Below are positions 13,201-24,200 of a stretch of 64,000 nucleotides of DNA, piece after piece. The stretch's first letter is position 1, and the number at the start of each line of letters is the position of its first letter. The notes beneath the pieces were generated by a model. It made no database searches and was not told the origin of the DNA. It worked only from the letters and a program-made list of their open reading frames with translations. The stretch covers positions 124,001 through 188,000 of the forward strand of contig JAKMXF010000322.1 in NCBI GenBank assembly GCA_024704765.1, given 5' to 3'. This stretch comes from Oopsacas minuta (taxonomy: Eukaryota > Porifera > Hexactinellida > Lyssacinosida > Leucopsacidae). Position numbers and translations under genes: made by a program.

Positions 13201-16200
13201 CCATTTCATTCAGAGAATTTCTGGAAATATTTATCGCATTCCACAAAGGTTAGTTGTTGTTATGTCCCCTACTGTCCTATTGCCCCCATATTTTGGCGGT
13301 AATATTTATTGTTATTTTTGTTGTTGTTGACAGGTACTGCTGATGAGAAACTTGAACTTATATTCAGAATGTATGACGTCAATAACGATCAAACTTTGGA
13401 TAAGAAGGAATTCAAGAATATGCTAAAGTCAATGATGGATCTGGTCAGAGCTGATGTAGCAGGAGATAAATTGGATAGGGTTAGTTCTGTTGTCAAGAAA
13501 GGTGTTATAATATGTGTAAACAACTAGTAAACAAGTATTAACAGGGGATCTGATTTGATCTTTTCCTCCTCGAGGTGTTATAAAAGTCTGGACAACAAAC
13601 AAACAAACAAACAAACAAACAAACAAGTCTTGAATTTATTTCTTTACTAGTTTGTTTGGCGAAATGTTTGTTTTGTTTGGATTAATTGGGGATTTGATTG
13701 AATATTTGCCTCCACAAGGTGTTACAAACAACAAACAAGGTGCTATATATATATATATTCGTTTACTAGGTTGTTGACGAAATGTTTAAGTCAGCTGGCT
13801 TTGAAAACAAGGAGGATGGTGCCCTCTCATTCGCTGATTTCAAGAATATTATGCAAGAACACAAACACCATTTAGAGTCTGCCACTTTGGATTTGAAGGG
13901 TATTGATGTGGCTGCTCCTGCCACTGGTCCAGGTCCAAATGCTGCCACTAAAGAACCGGAAATTATGCCAGCGGAAGGTGCAGCTGAAGGAGAAGTAAGT
14001 TCCCTATAGGTGTTATTGTATACAACCTGTGGAAATATTTACACTTTTTGATTTTAATCTCAGCTCCTATCGGGAGATGTCCCAATGGAATAGGTTCCAA
14101 ACCTGGTCTATTGACCCCTTGATGGCCCGCGGACGACAACAGGGGGGGCACAAATGTGTTAAATTTGGTATAGGGGGTGACTTGGGGACCTCTGATTTAC
14201 ATATTTTCAATTCTTCAATTTTTATAGACTGAGGGAGGAAGCCGTAACCGCTACGCTCGGGCGCGTAAAACCGTCCACCACGCTTACAGATCTGCTCACT
14301 CTCGTACAACTTACGGGAAGCAAGCTCCAGCCGCAGAGGAGGCCCAAAACGAGAGAAGAACCCAATTGGAACTACCAAAAACTGTCACTCTACCCTTAAG
14401 GATCATTAAATACTACCTTAGATTCATGGAAAATTACAAGAGACAGATCTTCTGGCTAATTTTATTCTATCTCGTATCCATATATATATTTGCAGAGAGA
14501 GCTTACTGTAAGTTTTAATATAGACCTCTAGTACCTTCAATAACACCCCCCAGTGTAGCCGAATACCAACGAGGTAACCATGGAAACTGGGACATAACTT
14601 AACTTTCAAAGTTACAGTTGTGTGTAGTATGCGATTGTCCCCGTTCAAGGTGCTAAAATTACCAATAACTTGAAACAAGTAAACAACAATCTATTTTATA
14701 GTTTTCTCGGTTGAGAGGGAACACATCGGTCTAAGGAGGATTTGTGGTTTTGGAATCAGTGTTACAAGAGGAGCAGCTAGTGTACAGATGTTTCACTTCA
14801 GTCTGTTACTCATTACGATGTCGAGGAACATTATAACAATGCTGAGAGAGACGATGCTGAATAAGTAAGTATTTATTGTCCTCTTAATGATCCCCTGGGG
14901 GATGTGGACCCTTAATTTAGCGGATCAGCGGGCGGAAAGGTTGCGGCACACGACTATCGAATTTTTGAATATTCTGGTATTTCTATATATCCGTGTTATA
15001 TATATAGCGGGAGTAACCTGTATGTATGTATGTATTTGTGTGTTTCACACCTTTTGAGGTTATACATTTATAAATTTATTTTTAGGTTCATACCCTTTGA
15101 CACCTATATCTCCTTCCACAAGAATGTGGCAATTACTGCCATAATTGGTACCCTTATTCATTGTATTGGACATGGGTTTAACTTCTATCATATTTCTACT
15201 CAGAATCCGAACGACTTGACTTGTTTCTTCAGAGAATATTTCCATAGAACTCATCGGTTGATTAAATTCTCATACTGGGTGTTTGAGACTATAACAGGTA
15301 AATACAAATACAAATAAATAGCGTTAATAAACAAGAACAACAGACAAACTAACAAACTAACAAACAAACAAGTAAACAAGTAAACATATAAACTAACAAA
15401 CGAACAAGTAAACAAGTAAACATATGAACTAACAAACAAACAAGTAAACAAGTAAACATATGAACTAACAAACAAACAAGTAAACAAGTAAACATATAAA
15501 CTAACAAACAAACAAGTAAACAAGTAAACATATAAACTAACAAACGAACAAACAAACAAGTAAACATATAAACTAACAAACGAACAAACAAACAAGTAAA
15601 CATATAAACTAACAAACAAACAAGTAAACAAGTAAACATATGAACTAACAAACAAACAAGTAAACAAGTAAACATATAAACTAACAAACGAACAAACAAA
15701 CAAGTAAACATATAAACTAACAAACGAACAAACAAACAAGTAAACATATAAACTAACAAACGAACAAACAGACAAGTAAACAAACCACATTTTATCCAAT
15801 TTTTCAACCAACAGGATTAACAGCTGTTGCTCTCGTTCTCCAACTAGTAATGATCTACACCTTCGCAACGCAATATGCCCGTAGGTATGTGTACCAATCC
15901 TTTTGGATAACTCACAATACATACCCAATATGGTACATCCTCATGATGTTACACGGTATGGGACGATTGGTACAGGATCCTCTGTTTGGAAATTTCATAA
16001 TTGGACCTGCTCTCATTTACATATTCGACAAACTTATTTCGTATTCGAGGAGGAAGATCGAATTGGCCGTTGTGAAAGCCCACGTCTTGCCCTCGTTGGT
16101 AACAGGTATCTATCTCAAGAAACCACCAGGTCTGGATTATCAGTGAGTTGTTGATACGCTAATTTATCACATGATTAATCATATTATCACACCTTTTGGT

Positions 16201-16747
16201 GAATATTCAAAATAGTCTTAAAGGTTAGCTTCCACCTGCTAATTAGGGTAAACAGTGACGTAGAATTTGATTTTGACACTTTCAGGTGTCCGCTCACGAT
16301 TATTTGTTAATTACACATATTTTGATTGACATATATCTTAGATCTGGACAATGGGCCCGCATAGCATTGAAGGCAAAGGGTTTCTATGGTGACGAGTACC
16401 ATTCATTCACCATCTCATCTGCGCCCCATGAAGAGTTCTTGAGTTTTCATATACGATCAGTTGGGCCATGGACCTACAATTTTAGGGATTATTTCCAACA
16501 AGTCAACGAAGCACAGAGCGTTTTACCAAAGGTATATATTGTTATTGTTGTTGTTTTGTGTTGTTTACTTGTTTACTATTTGCTAGGTATATATGGAGGG
16601 ACCCTGGGGTGAAGGTCATCAAGAATGGTTCCGGTTTGAGGTGTCAGTTCTAGTTGGTGGTGGAATTGGTGTCACCCCATTCGCTTCAATTTTAAAGGAT
16701 ATTGTACATAAGAATAAGACTGGCGCCAATATCGCTTGCAAAAAGGT

Positions 16748-16781
<34 letters not shown>

Positions 16782-17781
16782 CTGTATATCCTTGTGCACT
16801 CAGTTTTGAGGATCTAGTAGTCCAATTGACATTAAAATTGGCACATAAATTAATAGGCCAATCAGGCTGGAGGCTTTTCACGACTTAACACTGCCATTCT
16901 ATTTGGTTGTTGAAGTGTGTGGGTTGTAGGTGTTATTATTTATCATATGATTAATCATATTTTCACACCTTTTGGCTAATATTTCAAAATGATGCCAATG
17001 ATTTCCTTTAAACGGTTTTTCTGGGATAATCGTGTGCATAGATTTCTATTCTGGAATTTGCAAATTTCAAATATTCATATTTAATCATATTTTGACACCT
17101 TTTGTTATGCACTCGCTTGACTCCGAGCTGCACTACCAGTCTGTCAGCTGGACATTTTTGTCTTTCCTACTTGTCTAGTTTATTTGTTTACTTATCTAGA
17201 TACTGTTTATCTGGGTAACACGTACACAAAAACAATGGGAATGGTTCTTGGAAATAATCAGAGAAGCAGAGGAGAACGATGCTAACGGGATCCTAGAGAA
17301 TCACATCTACATAACAGCATTCTTCAACAAATTTGACCTCAGGACAACTATGCTTGTGAGTTCTTAACACCTTATATTCTACAACAAAATTCATAGATTT
17401 GGACTTATGGCATTGACATGAACTTTATAGTGCAACTATTTTGCATTTTTGAATTTACAAACAAACAAACAAACAATTGAGGTTTAATAATATAGATTTG
17501 TTATTGTATTAATTTTGACACCTCTTTAGTATGTGGTAGAGCGAGACTTCCAGAGGCTTGCAGGACAATCACTATTCACTGGGTCTAGGGCTGTTACTCA
17601 TTTCGGAAGACCGAATTTTGTTGATTTCTTTAACGCTTTGAGTGATGACTTTTTCGAAGTCCCAGCTGTCGGAGTTTTCTCGTGTGGACCCCCAGGAATG
17701 ACGAAATCCGTCGAAGAGGCCTGCTCTGTCAAAAACAGGTTCGAGGGCCCAGCGTTCCTTCACCATTATGAGAACTTCTAA
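7202..17781 (+). CDS. DUOX: Dual oxidase (DUOX)
   Basis: Membrane NADPH oxidase that makes extracellular H2O2. My 27-exon model gives 1682 residues: 7202-7313, 7394-7462, 7681-7848, 8057-8244, 8328-8440, 8588-8712, 9101-9273, 9390-9571, 9841-10011, 10117-10300, 10430-10624, 11054-11253, 11397-11595, 11810-12034, 12142-12426, 12776-12910, 13035-13248, 13334-13479, 13770-13994, 14228-14507, 14702-14864, 15086-15297, 15815-16142, 16342-16531, 16587-16745, 17200-17355 and 17530-17781. Order: signal peptide; peroxidase-homology domain ([37 protein letters not shown]); one membrane helix near residues 722-746; EF-hand loops [12 protein letters not shown] (958-969) and [12 protein letters not shown] (994-1005); then the six-helix NOX core with heme His in LIHCIGH and FWITHNTYP...LHG; FAD/NADPH sites [12 protein letters not shown] and SCGPPGMTK; and the canonical HHYENF end. 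All phases agree. EF-hands imply Ca2+ control. The DUOXA gene lies head to head. Confidence 0.96.
8760..9080 (+). repeat. AAAC-type simple repeat in DUOX intron
   Basis: About 320 bp of aaac, taac and aaat tetramers with short 'ctagctaacta' interruptions fill the intron before the exon at 9101. A similar tract fills 9588-9830. Confidence 0.9.
9588..9830 (+). repeat. AAAC-type simple repeat in DUOX intron
   Basis: Imperfect aaac and aactac repeats fill the intron between exons ending at 9571 and starting at 9841. Confidence 0.9.
12444..12713 (+). mobile_element. Recent MITE-like insertion, copy B1, in DUOX intron
   Basis: This 270-bp block is almost identical, in inverse orientation, to 42583-42851 in the last intron of the pocket-protein gene. 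Both run from 'tgtttcagtgacacatgg' through 'tagaatagactcag' to a palindromic 'ggtaccggtacc' and end at 'gagcagagtctattgtat'. I see about one substitution in the part compared closely. It begins about 17 bp after the DUOX exon ending at 12426. Shorter relatives occur at 39781-39855 and about 55410-55471. Confidence 0.8.
14088..14205 (+). mobile_element. hAT-like short element in DUOX intron
   Basis: It contains the family signature: 'taggttccaaacctgg' at one side, 'gcccgcggacgacaacag' in the middle and 'gtgttaaatttggtatag' further on. The same order recurs at 18116-18235, 33150-33260, 43536-43632, 47568-47780, 51560-51690, 52640-52790, 54525-54690, 59650-59750 and 60838-60960. The hAT label rests on resemblance of the ends only. 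Confidence 0.5.
15340..15790 (+). repeat. 36-bp minisatellite filling a DUOX intron
   Basis: About twelve units of 36 bp built from aaca tetramers with 'aagtaaacaagtaaacatat' punctuation. The unit length is divisible by three, so the opposite strand shows long open frames of F-V-C-L-L-V-type repeats. Those are artefacts. Confidence 0.9.
16162..16306 (+). repeat. TTTTCACACC intronic element, copy in DUOX
   Basis: It starts with 'cacatgattaatcatatt', has 'atcacaccttttggtgaat', then 'ttagcttccacctgctaat', 'gggtaaacagtgacgtagaa', 'tttgattttgacactttcag' and ends near 'cacgattatttg'. It fills most of the intron between exons ending at 16142 and starting at 16342, in sense orientation. A partial copy follows at about 16938-17000. 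Confidence 0.8.
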
Positions 17782-18255
17782 GTGTGTGTTGATTAGAATT
17801 CATTATTTAGAGATTTTGAGTAGATTATAGGTGTGATAATTAGTATTGTGTATATATGTATGTATATCGTTATTGAGATTGTTTGGATATTTGATAATTG
17901 ATGCTTGTGTTTTGAGGTGTTTGTGTGTGTATATACTATTTCACAACTGAAATAGTTCTCGCTCTAATTTACTGAGATATGGCAGGACGTAGCATATTAG
18001 TATTAAACTTGACTCTACAAAAGGCGGGACATTAGCCTCATTGGACCTCAAAATATGTCCAAAACTGCAGTACAGCCCACCAAAAACGGGACAGTTGTGA
18101 AGTATGCAAATGGATCCATTGAGTCCACAGGATCTCAAAATTTGTATTACAGTCTCTGGGAGGGGTCTACTGAATGTGTTAACATGGGTATAAGGGTGTC
18201 AATGAGTAAATATGGTTGGGAACCGTTGGGTTAATGTGGCACAATAAAGTGGCAT
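17782..18255. other. Intergenic stretch between DUOX and NHL copy 1
   Basis: No gene is visible. It holds diverged repeat remnants, including hAT-like blocks at 18116-18235 ('ggatctcaaaatttgtatta', 'ggttgggaaccgttggg'). Confidence 0.6.
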
Positions 18256-19914
18256 TGATTGTACTTTACATCAAAGGAAGAGAAAATTGAACAACAACAA
18301 CAACAACAAAATTTGAATAATGAATTGCCACAAACCATTTCTCAGACTAATGAATATTAATTATGTAAAGTACAGGTGTATTACTAAGAAACATTCCTAA
18401 TTATTAGAAATAACCATAGCAACCATTGACGTACTTTGTTATTCACAAAAGACAATTTGGTAACAGACACGAACCTCTAAGAATAATAATTCTATTTTCA
18501 TAATTGTGTCAGATCAGCAGTTTTCTATTCAGAATATTCATTCAATAGAAACTATAAATTCTGATATATTTGAAAACAAACAAAATATACACAATTCACA
18601 CCAAACAAACAACAAATAATCCACGAGATTATGGCGACACAATTCCCAGAAACCATCGGAGTGCCACAAATGCCTGAACCACTTGCAGAGCCAATTATCG
18701 ATCCCATAGCTGTCCAAATAAACCAATCCATCGACAGGTTGATATTCCTCCTCAACCAGAGACGGGTCCATCTCTTAGCCACGTTAAGGGACAGACGCGA
18801 AGAGATGAGAGCCGATCTGGTGACTCGTCAGGAAGTGGAGGAGGAACTCGTTGGAGCGAGGACACTATTAGAAGGCCAAATAAAGCATAACATGCTTCAT
18901 TCCATGCAGCAGAAATTTGTGGCAGAGATGGAGGCTAAACTGGCAGAACTCCGACTCAATGCACCACAAGCTCAAGAACTGAGGTTCTTGTGTAACACAC
19001 AAGACCTAGAGGAACACATCTCTCGTCTGGGAGAAATTAACCAACACGAGATTCCTCCCATCCCTCCTATGCCAGTAATACCTAACTACTCTGCATTCCA
19101 ACAGCCCATTGTTGCTGTTGGGGAACATGGATCAGCTCCTGGGCAGCTTGATGCTCCACGAGGTGTCACAATCGAACCTGATTCTGGACATATTTATGTG
19201 GCAGATAACAACAACAGTCGTATCCAAATATTCTCCCAGGAAGGACACCATCTTAATATATTCGGAGATAGACACCTGAGTAAGCCATACGGTATCCTAA
19301 TCCATGAGGACAACATTTATGTCACAGACATAGGACATAACGCTATCTTCCTATTCAAGCTGCCAGACCTAACAATGATAAAGCAGGTAGGTAAGAGAGG
19401 ATTTGGTAGTGAAGAGTTCTATTATCCTGGTCAACCCGCCATCTCTCCTAATCAACACCTTTATGTACCAGATTGTAACAACCACAGACTACAAATCCTG
19501 GCAACTAATCTGGTATTTAAAGACACGCTACGACACAAAACCATGAAAGGACCTGTTGATGTTAAGTTCACAAACAATGAAATGTTTGTGTTGAGCAGGG
19601 GTGACAATCTGTGTATACACGTATTTACTCTCTCAGGAGAGAAGTCCCGCTCCTTACTAACCAGAGGAATAGGAATGCAAGTTCAAACAGCAAACTCCTT
19701 CTGTTTGGACGGACACAATAACATTGTCATTAGTGACTGGTCGGCTCACCAAATCAAAGTATTCTCACCAGAAGGAGACCTCCTACACAAGATAGGACAG
19801 GGAGGACATAGACCTAGAATGTTATACCTCCCTTGTGGCATTACAATACACAACAGCAAACTAATTTGTATTTCTAGTAACGAGAATTTCGGTTTACAAA
19901 TATTTTCTGATTAA
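18256..19914 (+). repeat. Inverted duplicated segment, copy 1 (NHL gene plus 5' flank)
   Basis: The coding region and about 375 bp upstream are closely matched, in inverse orientation, by 57980-59655. Homology runs from 'ttgtacttt.acatcaaagg' through a (CAA)n tract and the whole 5' flank, and stops at the stop codon. Copy 1 has 5 to 6 CAA units where copy 2 has more than ten. Duplicated upstream sequence argues against a processed retrocopy. Confidence 0.85.
18631..19914 (+). CDS. NHL-repeat beta-propeller protein with N-terminal coiled coil, copy 1
   Basis: Single-exon gene of 427 residues. Residues about 20-150 are rich in Leu, Glu, Arg and Gln in a heptad-like pattern (RREEMRADLVTRQEVEEEL) and probably form a coiled coil. 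A Pro-rich linker (IPPIPPMPVIP) leads to about six NHL-type blades, each with a P.G...  strand and a D-x-x-N-x-R-I-Q-(I/V)-F turn: YVADNNNSRIQIF, YVPDCNNHRLQIL, VISDWSAHQIKVF. The architecture recalls TRIM-NHL proteins without the RING and B-box zinc fingers. NHL propellers usually bind RNA or protein; the ligand here is unknown. A close paralog lies at 57980-59269. No signal peptide is seen, so it is probably cytosolic. Confidence 0.85.
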   Translation: MATQFPETIGVPQMPEPLAEPIIDPIAVQINQSIDRLIFLLNQRRVHLLATLRDRREEMRADLVTRQEVEEELVGARTLLEGQIKHNMLHSMQQKFVAEMEAKLAELRLNAPQAQELRFLCNTQDLEEHISRLGEINQHEIPPIPPMPVIPNYSAFQQPIVAVGEHGSAPGQLDAPRGVTIEPDSGHIYVADNNNSRIQIFSQEGHHLNIFGDRHLSKPYGILIHEDNIYVTDIGHNAIFLFKLPDLTMIKQVGKRGFGSEEFYYPGQPAISPNQHLYVPDCNNHRLQILATNLVFKDTLRHKTMKGPVDVKFTNNEMFVLSRGDNLCIHVFTLSGEKSRSLLTRGIGMQVQTANSFCLDGHNNIVISDWSAHQIKVFSPEGDLLHKIGQGGHRPRMLYLPCGITIHNSKLICISSNENFGLQIFSD

Positions 19915-20273
19915 CTTGTCAATTGACACCTTTTGTTATTAATAATATTATACAAACAATAATAACCTCTATAGTTTATAAGTTAATTGGAGAACTGTTA
20001 AGAGCTACAATCTTGAAATTTGACATATGGGTACAAAATGAGTTTGTTAAATCTAATAACATGTAAGTGTTATCGTTACTGCAGTGCGACCTCAAATGGG
20101 GAACCTCTATAAGCGTGAAGTGGTGAAGGTGGCTGTATTTATCATGTGTTCTATCCCGTGAGTATCATGAGAAATTACCTTCAATATCTGAATTCTTATG
20201 TTAACAAAGTTTTGATATCAACACCCTTTGTTTACTTGTTTGTTTACTTGTTTACTTTAGCTGTTGTGTCATA
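19915..20273. other. Intergenic stretch before the PRA1-like gene
   Basis: AT-rich with no convincing coding. A short block near 20080-20120 ('gcagtgcgacctc...gaacctctataagcg') resembles part of 50620-50660 and is probably a repeat remnant. Confidence 0.5.
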
Positions 20274-20906
20274 ATGTCATCACAAGATTTGCTCACAAAA
20301 TCCAATTCAGATTCCTACATTTTTATCAACGAAAATGCCAACGAACGATCACAAGAATTTGTCCCTGTGTTTCTGCCACTGTGTCACTTTACCAGCTGTT
20401 ATCATCTCAAACAATTGCCAACAAGTATTCTATCGCTAAAGATTGGGTGACGAAAACTTCATCAAAGTTACGCCTATGGGGTGAATTCTTCCAATTCTCA
20501 AAATTTCAAAACCAAAGAATCTTTCATTTCTCTCACGCGGGTTTATAGGAATTTATTTTATTTCCAGAATAATTATCTATTCTTAGTTCTCGATTTAGTT
20601 GCATATTGTTTGTTTACAAATCCTTTATTGTTGTTTATTCTTGTTGGTTGATGTCTAATCTGGTGGGTGGTTAATTATCGGTCAATTGATGGTGAGATTA
20701 AATGCGCAGGACATATCCTAGGTGTCAAGGAAATTGTGGGGATATCATTCTTCGCTTCCCTTCCGCTGTTATATTTCGCTGGTGTTGGTTCCTTATTCTT
20801 TTGGCTTATAGGCGTTACCATGGTGATCGTAGGTGTGCACGCTTCAATGATTGATTTTGAAGAGACAGATAGCATTCCTATGGATGAGATAAGTAACGAG
20901 GTGTGA
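20274..20906 (+). CDS. RABAC1: Prenylated Rab acceptor 1-like gene (PRA1/RABAC1) with interrupted frames
   Basis: PRA1 proteins are four-helix membrane proteins of the Golgi and endosomes that bind prenylated Rab GTPases. Matching pieces, in order: MSSQDLLTKS (frame at 20274), then IAKDWVTKTSSKLRLW (20411-20479, a different frame), then LTRVYRNLFYFQNNYLFLV through NPLLLFILVG (first frame again, to 20648), and ISFFASLPLLYFAGVGSLFFW to the stop at 20906. Between the last two is an in-frame TGA at 20649-20651. The frame changes can be explained by very short introns (20361-20395, 35 bp; 20481-20517, 37 bp) and the TGA by an intron at 20647-20709 or 20643-20696. The alternative is a decaying gene. 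The C-terminal half is clearly PRA1. Status as functional or pseudogene is open. Confidence 0.55.
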
Positions 20907-21223
20907 TGGGGTTTATTGATAATTATGAATTTGAGGTTACTTTGTTATCTGTGTTATTAATTAATTAACAGGTGTTAATATATTCATATGCTTTGTGTGG
21001 CGAAGCCATCGTCAAAGAAATATCTATGAATTATATTGGACCACTTGGACAGAAGGGAATGGCTCGGGTTACTCGTGCCAACCCCTGAATACCCTTTTTG
21101 GCCCCTTGTCCCAAGTGATCAGTGATAAATACAGTACCTCTCGTTATAGCGAAGAGACCTCGCTTCATTTCGAAATAACCGGAGTTTACTGTAAGTCATA
21201 ATTGTGTCAAAATTAGAATACAT

Positions 21224-24200
21224 ATGGAGTCCAAACTAGTCTGGACCCCTCATCAGGAAGAAGGGTTCCAATTGGGTCATATTGTAGATTTAGGCGCCGA
21301 AACCTTCACAGTACAGCCCCTTGCGAAAGGAACCAAACCCCTCCAAGCTGTTATCGATCGGGTATTCCCTGCTGAAGAGTTCGCTAAAGATGTTGATGAT
21401 AATTGTTCCCTGTTGTATCTGAATGAGGCTACTTTATTGAATAATCTGAGAATGAGGTTTAAGAAAAAGGTATTATGATTTTGTATATTATTAAGTGATT
21501 AGTAAACAAAATAACTGACAAACAAACAAACAAACAAACTAGCTAACTAACATTCATCAATATTCCCCTATAATTAATCACATTGTAACACCTCTAGATA
21601 ATCTACACATATGTGGCTAACATCCTCCTATCAGTCAATCCCTATGAACTATACAAAAACCTATACACTATTGAGACCATGAGGTCCTACCAGGGTGTGT
21701 CGCTAGGACTCAAGCCCCCTCACGTATTCGCTATAGCGGACAAGGCATACAGAGAGATGAGGGGATACCGAGCTTCACAGGCTATTATTGTTAGTGGGGA
21801 GTCTGGTGCGGGTAAGACAGAGGCTACTAAATATATTCTAAGGTATCGGTCGTTAACTGTTTAATCCTAACCGGATCCATGACCCCCACGGACGACAGCT
21901 GGGGGTCTACAGGATCTCAAAATGTGTATTCAATCCACCGTTTAGCTGTTTAACCATTTAACCATTTACCCGTTTAGATACCTGACAGAACTATACGGGG
22001 GCAGTTCTTCTCACATAGAGGAGAGGATCGTTCAGGCTAATCCCCTCTTGGAGAGTTTTGGAAACGCCAAAACAATGCGAAACAATAATTCCAGCAGATT
22101 TGGGAAATTCGTTGAAGTTCATTTTAATGAAAAGTGTCATATTGTGGGAGGACACATTTCACACTATTTGCTGGAGAAATCTCGTGTTGTTAGTCAATGG
22201 AATGAAGAGAGGAATTATCATGTGTTCTATAGGTATGTATTTATCATATGATTAATCATATTTTCACACCTTTTGGTGAATATTTCAAAATAGTCTTAGA
22301 GATTAGCTTCCACCTGCTAATTAGGGTAAACAGTGACGTAGAATTCGATTTTGACACTTTCAAGTGTCTAACACGATTATTTACACACAATTGAATTATT
22401 ATTGTTTATTTATTAGATTATTAGCTGGCGCGCCAGGTTCCTTAAAGAAAACTTTGGGTTTGGATAAATCGCCGAAAAATGGGTTTTCGTATTTGAATCC
22501 AGCTTCTTTGAAGTGTCCAGGTGTTGATGACACGACAGATTTTAAGAATCTTGTACAATCCATGAAAAGTGTAAGAATGTAAACAAACAAACAAGTCAAC
22601 AAACAGATAATAATCTCAATATTCGTTCATCTGTTCTTTGTTTACTAGTTTGTTTGTTTACAAGATTGTTTATTTGTTAATTTTCCTGTTTGTTTACCTG
22701 TTTATCTGCTTGTTTACTTGTTTACAGGTTGGTTTATCAGACAAGGAACAAGAAGACATCTTCCGATTAGTATCAGCAGTTCTTTGGATGGGTAACATTA
22801 CATTTGAAGAGGACAGTTCTGGTAAACAAACAATCTCTAAAGTTGATAAACATGGTCAAGAGGCTCTCACCTATACAGCTAATCTCCTACAGCTTGCCCC
22901 AGAGGATCTTCATACCTCTCTGACTAGTAGAGTCATGACTACAACCCGTGGCGGAGCAATGGGAACAATTTATCAGGTATTGTATTAGTGGACCATGGAT
23001 ATTCATGGTGAATTTTAACTGACGTTTTTGGACACACTCTGTGTCCTTCATGGCTGCTAAATTGGCCCTTTAGGTGTCCGCCAAGCACTTAGATAAACCC
23101 CTGGCCATTTGGTTCTGGTTTTAAGCTCTGGTCCATGTTCCATGGTTGCGAACAGATTAAAGACCAACCCACTATGTTCAGTTTTTTATGGGAAATTTTG
23201 ATTTTTCGAGTGTCATGTCTTGTCGAAGCTCCAAAAATTTTCCCAACTCTTCGCCTTGGCGTTTGTAAACAAACAAACAAACAAACAAATAAATATTAAT
23301 ATATATTTATATCTTTCAGCTCCCTCTCAAGAAAGAACAAGCAGCCTACGCAAGAGATGCTTTAGCTAAGACACTATACACACGATTATTCGATAAACTA
23401 GTTGAAAGAGTCAACACCTGTTTTCCTTTTGAGACGAGTCACAATTACATTGGAGTTCTGGACATAGCAGGATTTGAGTATTTTCAAGTTAACTCCTTCG
23501 AGCAGTTTTGTATTAATTATTGCAATGAGAAGTTACAACAGGTAACAACACCCGTGGACATCTGGAGAGGGGGCGAGGCAATTACTTACAGGTCCCTAGC
23601 AACACCAATTATGTGTATAATCGCTATGAACTGGTTTTGGGGGCAGGAATCTCCCACTCTTGACCCACATAGGGTACAAGGGTCAAGCTTTGGGGTCTGA
23701 ATTGACCAATAATTAGGCGCCAAATTGATTTAATTAAATTAGAATTTACAGTATTATAACTCCTATTTAGTCGTGCTATACTTTATAGTTCTTCAATCGC
23801 CGTGTTTTGAAAGATGAACAAGAACTATACCGCAGAGAAATGCTGTCATTTACAGACGTAGAATTCACAGATAATCAGGACTGTATAGACCTAATCGAGG
23901 CTTCCCCTACCGGTATAATCAGCCTGTTAGATGAGCAGTGCAAGTTGCCACAAGCTTCTGACGTCAATTTTACTGACAGAGTTCAAAAGGTTCACAGTAC
24001 ACATTTTAGACTCCTTGTGCCAAGGAAATCAAAGTTGATAGCTCATAGGTAAGTGTTAATACAGGTAAACAAATTGGTAAACAAACTGATACAATATGTA
24101 ACAATTTATAAGCATATGTCATGAAAAAGTATAAATTACCTCTCAAAATAAATAACAAAGACTAGGCCATTTCCAGCTGATTTTACAGGAACCTTCGTGA

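Noticed and set aside
15340-15790. CRISPR-like regularly spaced repeat
   Set aside because: Units are adjacent and low in complexity with no unique spacers, and the genome is animal.
15251-15928. Long minus-strand open frames rich in F-V-C-L-L-V and Y-M-F-T-C
   Set aside because: They arise from a 36-bp minisatellite without stops inside a DUOX intron; the composition has no protein-like character.
20649-20651. TGA in the PRA1-like gene as a selenocysteine codon
   Set aside because: PRA1 proteins are not selenoproteins, the aligned residue is not Cys in the family as I recall it, and I see no SECIS-like hairpin; a short intron or decay is simpler.
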